DNA of 64,000 bases. Origin: Typha latifolia (lineage: Eukaryota; Streptophyta; Magnoliopsida; Poales; Typhaceae). Position 1 is the stretch's first letter. Each line of letters begins with the position of its first letter. Shown in pieces: positions 55,990-64,000 of this stretch. The notes under the pieces were generated by a model, which was given only the letters and a program-made list of their open reading frames with translations, was not told the DNA's origin and ran no database searches. The stretch lies in contig CM034106.1 of the NCBI GenBank assembly GCA_019914945.1, positions 7,750,001 through 7,814,000 of the forward strand. The letters run 5' to 3'. The position numbers and the translations under genes were made by a program.

Positions 55990-57479
55990 GAGATTAGATA
56001 ACAAAACTAATAGTGTTTTTGTATGAATTAAATAGTGAACAAATTCACGTTTTAATGCATGTTAAGACACTCTTTTAAGGCAATCACACACAAGCGAAAA
56101 AAAAAAGCAAGATTTAGGCCACAAAATTGAAGAATATATTATGTTTTTTTTTATCATGGGTTGAAAAGGGACGGGACAAGGATATACCCTAAGAAAGACT
56201 TCCCGATAGACTCTTCTTTACCTATCCATACCGTAGATGAAATTAGAATATTGACCAATTTGCCATTTCTGCTTATAATAATAGGATATAGTTAAGTGAT
56301 CTAATTAATAAAAAAATATTTTTTAGCCTTTAGCCCTCTCGCTCCTCCCGCTCCTCCGACCACTCACCTTAGGGATTACTTCGCTGATTGAAAACGGTGA
56401 TAATTGGAGAGATGGAAACTCTTCTCGGTGCTTTGTCTGTCTGGGAATTCACGTCCTCTTCCACTTCCTCATCTCTGACCCTGATCTCAGCTCCATCATA
56501 CCTCCCTTCTCCCACTAACTATTGTCATTTTTACATATATTCCATCAGACTTAGTCTCGACTCACTAGATTACTTTGGGGAATTCTTTGCCTCCAAGGAA
56601 TCTTTGCCTCATCCCTCAACCTATTCGCCACCATGGGAGTAGAGAAAGATAAGGAACAAGAGAGAGGATTTCAAAGGGTAAGAGGAGGATTTGGTTACAT
56701 AAGAGAGAGAGTATTTTTGTCATATAATTATCATGTGACTATCACACGGTGAAAAAATTAAAACTCAGATATACTTAAATTATTAAGCGAGGTATTTGTG
56801 ATAGTTTGGAGAGTCATTATGTACCCCAAAAAAAAAAAAATTCAATGGGTCATTGTGGAAAAGAATGCTAGTTTAGCAGTAAAAAAGAAATTATCCCAAA
56901 AAGTTTAATATATAATCACATCTAAATATCCCATATATATATATAGCCAGTCTATGGAACAACATATATGCATATATTTCTATCTGGGTAAAAGCTTTTC
57001 GGCAAGGGGAATATTTTCTCTAGTGGCAATGAGAAGGCTCGGTCCAGATTTTGGAGACTACTTGGATAAGTTGTTCTTCCATAAAAATATGTGTTGTTAA
57101 ACAAATCTTTTGTTTTCTCTCATATTTCGATCTGAAGCAGTAACAGTTAACCAGAATGGTAGAATTTTGAAAACTACGCAAAAGAGTATCACCAACATGC
57201 ATGCGTAGAATGTGTTACTTTTTGTCCATTATTAGATTAGTTCCCTATCGTATCGAGGAAACCTTATAAGTAATCAGTTATAATTTCTCAGACCTCCTGT
57301 CGATAGATTCTCAAATACTTTCATCTCTTTTTCTCTTTAATTCCTTCAATGTTTAAATTTGCATTTGTTTTTTAACTTGCTCTAAGGTTGTTCATTTGTT
57401 TTACTGTTTAATTTATTCATCTAATGATGGCCGGCACGTCACGTGCCGTAAGAAGAGAAAAATAAAGAAGAGATACTCA
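55988..57479. other. Intergenic AT-rich sequence, no gene recognised
   Basis: Short open frames here have no family resemblance. An A-run is at 56827-56840. I see no transposon ends that can be paired. Confidence 0.45.
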
Positions 57480-57795
57480 CCTTCGCTTTCATCGTCGCCG
57501 CTCGCCGCTCGCTGATCGCCGTTGTCGTTACCCGAGCACGTCGGGTGCCCCAGCCCAAGTGAGAAGGAGAGACAAAGAGAGTGAGAGAGAAATTGAGAGA
57601 GAGTGAGAGAAATTGATGAGTTAAAACTTAAGTTGCGGATTCAGATCCGAATCCTCTCTCTCTCTCAATTTCTCTCGATCTCTCTCTCGGTCTCTCCTTC
57701 TCCCTCGGGCTAGGGTACTTGATGACGACGACAATCAGCGACGGCGATGACGATTAGCGATGGCGACGATGATCGGCGACGGATAGCTCGACAAC
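57480..57795. repeat. Long imperfect inverted repeat (hairpin) with GA/CT arms
   Basis: The left arm (about 57485-57605) and the right arm (about 57655-57790) are reverse complements with mismatches. GTGAGAAGGAGAGACAAAGA on the left pairs with the right-arm text read backwards (GGGAGAAGGAGAGACCGAGA), and the GTCGCCGCTCG-rich outer parts also pair. The loop (about 57606-57654) contains TTGCGGATTCAGATCCGAAT. Transcribed, it would fold into a long double-stranded stem. Confidence 0.7.
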
Positions 57796-58668
57796 GAGGT
57801 CGACGACGAGGACGGAACAATTAGGAGGTACGCCGCCTGCACAGCTATCCATGCATTCATCCTTACTATACATGACTGAGAAGAAAGCTTATTTTCTTCA
57901 ATAAGTTGGTGGCTAGTGGAGGAGTTCACCTGCATTTTGCCTTTAAAGTTGATTGTAATCCTTGTTACAAGTATTCTAGCTTAGATCATTTTCCTGGTAT
58001 GCAGCTATTTCATCAAACATGACAATATTTCTTCTTTTCTACTTTCTATATATCAAACTTATTTCAACCTTTTCTAGAGAATCCAGACTTATTATACTTT
58101 CTCATTTTAGTCTCTCACTAAAAAAAAAAAAACTAATTATATATTATGACTCACATTTTGTGAATAGTAAAAACTAAATAATTTAGCTATTTTATTATTA
58201 ACTTATAGTACAATCTGAGCTTACTAGAAATGACTCTCTTTGATACTAAAACAATAAAAAAGAAAAATCTAGACAGTTGGACTAAGAAACCAAGGCTTAC
58301 CTTTGAACCTTTCGAGAGCCGTAGGCATATTTCATACGTATCGAATAAGGATATACTTTGAATATGCTTCCGATACGTGCCAAAAATATTTTTCAGAGTA
58401 TTCTAATTTTATAATAAATTATTTTAATCCATGAATACGGCTGAGATACGGGCGGGGATACGTTTCCAATTCTAATGGTTTAAATCCGGTAAGCTTAACG
58501 TTTTAACCCGTTAAGCTGCTTACGATCGACCCATTTCCTCTTTCTTCCCGCGCGTACCCTAGCTGCCTTCCTCCTCTCTCGGCGGGCTTCGACGGAGCGA
58601 GAAGTTGATTGCGTTTCCAGGTGGTGGATTAATTTGAGCGAGGAAGAGAAAAGTCTGCTCCTTTTTGG
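57796..58668 (+). promoter_or_regulatory. Upstream region of the PPR gene
   Basis: Sequence just before the PPR start. At about 58330-58460 it contains a decayed repeat with CGATACGT/GATACG words. The last 160 bases are GC-richer and are the likely 5' UTR and core promoter. No TATA box was placed. Confidence 0.35.
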
Positions 58669-61134
58669 ATGAATCCATCCCAATCTCTCTTTCGCCGAAT
58701 GCTCCTCTACCGGGAATCCAAATCAATCACCAAATGGTCGTTTGGGCTTCCAAAGATTGCTTCTTTCATAGATAGGAATCAGTCGAACACTTGGAATTCT
58801 TCTCGGGTTTTCTCAGCAATTGCTGCTCAGTTTCATGCGGTAGACTACTCGAGCGGTGACGAGAAACCCAGTTCAGCTCAGGTTGTGAGGACTTTGCGCA
58901 GTCTCTGGAGGAAACCTAACGTCGCTCTCGCCTACTTCAAGGACAACGAGAACGTTGGATTCTGCCACGACCTCTCCACTTACTTGGAGATCATCCGCGT
59001 ATTGGCCGGTTCGGGTCAGAAGAAGAAGTTAATTTCGTTGTTTTCTGATCTCATCTTGTCGAATGGTGGACTGGGTTTCGAGGTCTCGGCCCTTTTCCAT
59101 TTTCTTGAGCAAGCTTCAGATGGTTCGGATGCGCTCGTCTTCGTGTTTGATGCTCTTATTAAGGCCTACGCCACTTGCCGGAATCCGAAAGAGACTACAG
59201 ATATCTTCTTCCAGTTGGGAAAGCTTGGATTTTTACCTTCGATGAGGTCTTCCAATTTCCTTATAAATTATGTGGCTGAAAACAGTGATTTGGAGATGGT
59301 GATAGAAGTTTATGATCAGATGAAGGGATTCGGAATAAGTCCGGATGCTTATACATTTACCATACTGATCAAAGCTTTCTGCCAAGCAGGGAAATCAGAT
59401 GAAGCACTTGAAATTTTGAGCGAGATGAAGGAAATGGGAGTAAAACCAGACCAAATGACGTATTTGACGTTCATTGCCGGTATGTGCACATGTGGGAAAT
59501 CTAGTCTCGGTTATGCATTTCTTGAACAAATCAATAGAGAGGGTGTTCCTGTAGGCATTCTTACTTATAATAAGTTAATTTATGGGTTATGCAAGGAGCA
59601 CAAACTACAGGAGGCTGAAAAGCTTTTGGAGGCTATGGTGAAGCAAGATGTGCTCTCTGATTCTTATGGTTATGGTTATCTTATTCGAAGTTACTGTAAA
59701 GTAGGAAACCTAGTAAAAGCTTTAGATCTATATGAGGAGATGGTCTCAAAGGGCATCCAAACAAATCCTCTCATTGTGAGCTTTCTCCTTCAATGCTTCA
59801 GGAAGTTAGGCATGGTTTCTGAAGCATTGGTGTATTTTCGGAAATTTAAGGACTCAGGGCTTGACCTTGACAAGGTCCTCTATAACATTGCGATTGATGC
59901 TTATTGCAAGCTCGGTAACATGAGAGACGCAGTGGAGCTGCTTCAAGAAATGAAGAGGAATGGGTTGGTACCTGACAAAATCCATTACACATGCTTGATT
60001 AATGGGTATTGTCTCAAGGGAGAAATTTCTAAAGCTCAGAAGGTGTTTGACGATATGCTGAAGAGCAATGTGGAGCCTGATCTTGTTACATATAACATAT
60101 TAGCTAGCGGATTTTGTAAGAATGGGTTTGTTGCAGAGGTATTTGACCTTCTAAATTATATGATGGATCAAGGATTGGAGCCCAATGCTCACACCTATGC
60201 TTTGGCAATTGAGGGCTTCTGTAAAGGAGGCAAGCTTAGTGAGGCAGAAATACTGTTCAGAGTACTAGAAGACAGGGGAATTGATCAAATAGAAGTCCTT
60301 TTCAGTGCAATGGTATCTGGCTACTTACATTTGGGGTGCACAGGACATGCGTACATGCTTTTCCTCAGGTTTTCTGAGCAAGGGAATTTTGTGGATGAGA
60401 TCGCTCGATCAAAACTAATAAGCAACCTTTGTAAAGAGGGAAATGTTGAAGAAGCTTCCACTGTATTTAACATATTGTTACAGAAACACGTTATCCTTGA
60501 CACAATTTCCTATAGCAAACTTATTGCAGCTTACTGTCAGATGGGAGATATGCAAAATGCTCGATTCTGGTTTGAGGATTTGATTGAACGAGGGCTTTCT
60601 GCTGATGTAATTTTGTACACCATATTGATGAATGGGTACTGCAAGGCCAACCGTTTGGAAGAAGCTTGTGGATTGTTTGATGATATGAGAAAAGTAGGAA
60701 TTATGCCTGATGTGGTCGCCTACACCGTAATGTTGGATGGTCATTTGAAAGAAACCCTACGGCAAGGCTGGCTGGGCATTGGAAAGGAAAAGAGAAAGTT
60801 TGAAATTAGAGCAAAGCATTCTAAATTGTTGAACTGCATGAAAGATATGGAAATCGAGCCTGATGTAGTTTGCTATACAGTACTGATTAATTGTCGGTGC
60901 AAGATGGAGTATCTTCAGGATGCTCACAAACTCTTTGATGAGATGCTAGAAAAGGGGCTGATACCTGATGCCTATGTATATACATCTCTTATAAGTGGTT
61001 ACTGTAGCCAGGGGGAAATAGCAAAGGCTGAAACTCTACTACAAGAAATGCTAGATAAAGGATTAGCACCTGATACTCTTACTTTCTCAGTCTTGGATCA
61101 AGGGATCTTGTGGGCTAGACAGATGCACCAATAA
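58669..61134 (+). CDS. P-class pentatricopeptide repeat (PPR) protein, intronless
   Basis: An 821-codon open frame without introns, as usual for plant PPR genes. The start at 58669 (Met1) is preceded by other-frame sequence; Met11 (58699) is an alternative. The first 40 residues are basic and lack acidic residues except one early Glu (LFRRMLLYRESKSITKWSFG), which fits a mitochondrial targeting peptide (inference). From about residue 160 there are roughly 18 tandem 35-residue PPR motifs of P type (for example FTILIKAFCQAGKSDEALEI and YTCLINGYCLKGEISKAQKV). No E, DYW or other editing domain follows. P-class PPRs bind organelle RNA base by base and affect stability, splicing or translation. The motif starting near residue 685 is lengthened by a basic insert (about 18 residues around KEKRKFEIRAKHSK). 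The whole resembles the Arabidopsis At2g26790 type (tentative). Its 3' end is duplicated downstream. Confidence 0.93.
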   Translation: MNPSQSLFRRMLLYRESKSITKWSFGLPKIASFIDRNQSNTWNSSRVFSAIAAQFHAVDYSSGDEKPSSAQVVRTLRSLWRKPNVALAYFKDNENVGFCHDLSTYLEIIRVLAGSGQKKKLISLFSDLILSNGGLGFEVSALFHFLEQASDGSDALVFVFDALIKAYATCRNPKETTDIFFQLGKLGFLPSMRSSNFLINYVAENSDLEMVIEVYDQMKGFGISPDAYTFTILIKAFCQAGKSDEALEILSEMKEMGVKPDQMTYLTFIAGMCTCGKSSLGYAFLEQINREGVPVGILTYNKLIYGLCKEHKLQEAEKLLEAMVKQDVLSDSYGYGYLIRSYCKVGNLVKALDLYEEMVSKGIQTNPLIVSFLLQCFRKLGMVSEALVYFRKFKDSGLDLDKVLYNIAIDAYCKLGNMRDAVELLQEMKRNGLVPDKIHYTCLINGYCLKGEISKAQKVFDDMLKSNVEPDLVTYNILASGFCKNGFVAEVFDLLNYMMDQGLEPNAHTYALAIEGFCKGGKLSEAEILFRVLEDRGIDQIEVLFSAMVSGYLHLGCTGHAYMLFLRFSEQGNFVDEIARSKLISNLCKEGNVEEASTVFNILLQKHVILDTISYSKLIAAYCQMGDMQNARFWFEDLIERGLSADVILYTILMNGYCKANRLEEACGLFDDMRKVGIMPDVVAYTVMLDGHLKETLRQGWLGIGKEKRKFEIRAKHSKLLNCMKDMEIEPDVVCYTVLINCRCKMEYLQDAHKLFDEMLEKGLIPDAYVYTSLISGYCSQGEIAKAETLLQEMLDKGLAPDTLTFSVLDQGILWARQMHQ

Positions 61135-61590
61135 TGGTAATCGTTCATGTGGTTATGCTGATGGCCTTCTGTGGAAGAGCTTTTTTCAACTGTGGCATAG
61201 ATATTGCAAAGGTAAGTACGACAACTTGCATCTTATCTCCTTAAAGCAAGAAAGGATTTTCTTATCCTGTTGAAACTGTTTATAAATGTTTCTTAAATTT
61301 AATATAGTGTACACTATATACAAAATACGAAGATTATCATTGATTATATTATGTCTGTGACAAAGATAGAAACAGGAGAAGTATATGTAATAAATTACAG
61401 CAGTGTAAGTCCATGCTATAAATTTCTATGTCTGCTTTTCTCCAGAAATCTTCATTCCATGCCAAATGAATGAATGACATATATCTATACTTCTCGTGGG
61501 TCCAGCAACATTGTTTATCACCTTTGATTTAACAAGCTCCCAGTTGAGTAACATTAAATGGTGCTACATAAATTCATTGCTGATCATTTT

Positions 61591-62170
61591 ATGTAGTTGC
61601 CTACACCGTAATGTTGGATGGTCATTTGAAAGAAGCACTATGGCAAGGCTGGTTGGGCAGTGGAAAGGACAAGAGAAAGTTTGAAATTAGAGCAAAGCAT
61701 TCAAAATTGTTGAACTGCATGAAAGATATGGAAATCGAGCCTGATGTAGTTTGCTATACCGTACTGATTAATTGTCAGTGTAAGATGGAGTATCTTCAGG
61801 ATGCTCACAAACTCTTTGACGAGATGCTAGAAAAGGGGCTGATACCTGATGCCTATGTATATGCATCTCTATAACTTTATAAGTGGTTACTGTAGCCAGG
61901 GGGAAATAGCAAAGGCTGAAACTCTGCTACAAGAAATGCTAGATAAAGGATTAGCACCTGATATACTTTCTCAATCTTGGATCAAGGGATCTTGTGGGCT
62001 AGGCAGATGCACCAATAAAGGTAATCATTGATGTGGTTAGCTGATGGCCTTCTGTGGAAGAGCTTTTTTCAACTGTGACATAGATATTGCAAAGGTAAGG
62101 ATGACAATTTGCATTGCATCTCCTCAAAGCAATAAAGGATTTTCTTATCCTGCTGAAACTGTTCATAATG
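61591..62170 (+). pseudogene. Tandem duplicate of the PPR gene 3' end, broken
   Basis: It matches about 60711-61290: the last two and a half PPR motifs, the stop region and about 150 bases of 3' flank (GAAGAGCTTTTTTCAACTGT). The copy starts mid-motif without a start codon. It keeps frame until near 61866, where seven extra bases break it, and shows several substitutions. It is about 90-95% identical by eye and not a gene on its own. Confidence 0.9.
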
Positions 62171-62856
62171 CTGAAACTGAAGCATAATGTTCCTCTAGAT
62201 GTCTCATTTCATCCTTTTATTCAGGAAACATGGCTTCTGATTGAAAATACTATTTGATGATGCTGATGTATATAAGAAGCTTTGCTGCATCTTACTTTTG
62301 TGACCTTTTGCTTCTTTAGTGGTATACTTTTCACTTCATGCTAAGCAAATCATATACTCATAAAGATACTTAAAATTAGGTGTAAATTACTGCATCAAAT
62401 TTGGTCTTATCCTCAATTAGATTGCATGACCTGAAAACACCTTTCTTCAGATTACTGTACATGATCTACTATCAAGTGTTTCAAGAAAAATATTTGAACT
62501 GATTTTGGCAGTCAATCACTATATGAGGAGGATTGTTTTTATTTTTACTTTTTTAGCTCTATTATATGTGGCAATGTCTTTTCTTTTTCTTTCTTTCCTA
62601 GTAGAAACCTTTCTTTTCGTGGAAGCTTCAAAATTGAAATTAATGGATCTTCTGCAGCTTCGCCTGCAAGAGTTTTGGCTACAGTAGGGTACTTGCCAAC
62701 CTAATGTTGGCATATGAGTCAAGAGCTATGTTGGACTGCAAGAAATTCCTGCAGCCTGAGGTACGTGCTATCTGCTATCAAACTCTAGGACTTGAATCAT
62801 ATCCGTCCATTTGCTACAAAATCAAACTGCCCATTCCCTTCTTTTCTTCTATAATC

Positions 62857-63380
62857 AAGGATTCTAATATCAGCTGGTCACGATCTGAATCAGCTAAAAT
62901 GGATCAGGTTCAGTGATATCAAACCGCAATCAGTCGATTGATTGCTTTCAGTTAGGTATTGGTTGGATCCGTCGATACTCGATTTGTTTTGGGTGGGTTT
63001 TGGCTGTTTCAGTCGAAACTGCTGACAAAGCCCACTGACACCCAGGCGAAGCCACGGAGAATGCAGAGGATGGTGCAACGGATGACAAGGGTGGCGATAG
63101 TGTTTGCATCAAAGTGGTGGATGCAGAGATCAATTGAAGAGAGTGAGAGAAAGAGGGAGACTGAGAAGAAGAGAGATATATTTAAGCGATTTATGTTTTT
63201 AAAATTTTCTATTACTTTTTTAACTTTGTAATATTTCTCGAGATTTTAAATAATTTTTTAGAATATTTATGTAATGAAAAAATGATATCATTATGAAATC
63301 CGATACTAACAGATGAAACAACCAATCCGTATCATTTTTTTCGAGCGCTCGATTCTGATCCTGATATTCTGAACCTTGCT
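62857..63380. mobile_element. Possible transposon with similar inverted ends
   Basis: The left end CAAGGATTCTAATATCAG and the reverse complement of the right end (CAAGGTTCAGAATATCAG) are similar. The interior has no coding capacity. No target duplication was found, so superfamily and exact limits are open. Confidence 0.35.
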
Positions 63381-64000
63381 CCTAAGCATAGGATTAGCGC
63401 TCAGTTTATTCTTGGGTTAAGGATTGCCCTAAATCACAATTCAGTGTTAGAATTTCTGTTTCTAGTCTTTGCCGTCATCTAAACTCTCTCCTTCTTGCAG
63501 CAAGGAAATCTTAGGGCTTGTGGGTGGAGGAATCCATGCACAATCTGTCACAAATGATGAATCTAAGCTTCGGGATGTGGTAGCCACTGCCCCTGCCGCA
63601 GTTGCTTGCTGCCAATGATCCAATGGGCTTCAAGAACTCTAGGCTGGTCTTCTCAGCTGGAGTCAGAGCGGCAAGCCGGGGAGGTCCAATTGGAAGGGCA
63701 AGAAGGCCCTGACAAGCACAACATGGCAGTGATGACGATGATTGTGGCATTAGTGTCTGGCTACAAGCCTCCTTGCCTGCACGAGCTCCAGTTTCAGAAC
63801 TGCATCGAGGCTCTGCAATTCTAGTTGAAGAAGAAGTTCACCAACTTCAGAGCTCCCCTGGGATTCTTGCAAGGACTAGAATCAATTCTTTCTTGTGTAT
63901 TATAACCCTGTTGTAGTGGATATTTGTCCTGTTTAATTTTGATTTTCTGTTGCGATGAACTTTTTCATAGATTGCTAGCTGAAAAAAGTGATTCAGCTTA

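Larger units (their letters stand above)
61200..63840 (+). other. Possible 3' UTR exons and flank of the PPR locus
   Basis: Splice-like sites are present: GCAAAG followed by GTAAGT at about 61208, CTGCAG before 62658, CCTGAG followed by GTACGTGC at about 62760, and CTTGCAG before 63501. They could join non-coding 3' exons to the PPR transcript. The segment 63501-63830 is GC-richer and has interrupted frames that I cannot assign to a family. This is speculative without transcript data. Confidence 0.25.

Noticed and set aside
56388..56642. 84-codon plus-strand open frame
   Set aside because: Ser-rich with no family resemblance and no splice partners seen; probably chance.
63511..63824. Protein-coding gene at the right end (frames on both strands)
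   Set aside because: GC-richer but frames are short, overlap in opposite strands and match no family known to me; kept only as possible non-coding exon of the PPR locus.

Overview
This window is nuclear DNA of a flowering plant. It is AT-rich, its genes are split by many introns, and it carries nested MITEs, LINE remnants and Ty1/copia retrotransposons. The protein families (MLO, plant EPL1, P-class PPR) and the initiator-Met-type primer sites agree with this. Nothing in the sequence fixes the species.

Layout. (1) 1-8842, minus strand: the 5' part (8 exons, 250 codons) of an Enhancer-of-polycomb-like (EPL1) gene, a scaffold of the NuA4 histone acetyltransferase, which runs off the left edge. 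(2) 8843-11331: intergenic, with a three-unit AT-rich repeat. (3) 11332-24493, minus strand: a complete 14-exon MLO gene (523 aa, seven membrane spans). All exon phases join exactly. Its first intron appears to use a GC donor, and an (CAC)n run encodes 11 histidines in a cytosolic loop. Its introns hold a Harbinger-type MITE carrying two nested hAT elements with exact 8-bp target duplications, a MULE-type MITE and other repeats. (4) 24.5-49.3 kb: a transposon graveyard. It contains a decayed LINE and an old copia element split by a young tandem copia array (LTR-internal-LTR-internal-LTR, 31752-42615). After these come nested hAT elements and a non-coding repeat block. (5) 50146-52597, minus strand: a three-exon gene for a small plant protein of unknown function. 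(6) 52.6-58.5 kb: repeats, including a truncated LINE, a 92-bp (AT)n run and a long GA/CT hairpin. (7) 58669-61134, plus strand: an intronless P-class PPR gene, probably for an organelle RNA-binding protein, followed by a broken tandem copy of its own 3' end.

The host genes are unrelated housekeeping or signalling genes and do not form a pathway. The most notable observation is in the tandem copia array. The two internal regions are almost identical, and by eye about 24 of some 27 differing sites fall at CAG/CTG trinucleotides. These include recurrent odd changes such as CAG to CGAG and ACAG to ACAAAG. CAG/CTG is the plant CHG methylation context, so many apparent frameshifts may be methylation-linked base-calling errors left unpolished in a collapsed repeat, not real decay. 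The middle LTR also looks like a hybrid of the two outer ones, as expected after unequal recombination. I did not find a convincing new biological system; the interest lies in repeat structure and sequence-quality signals.
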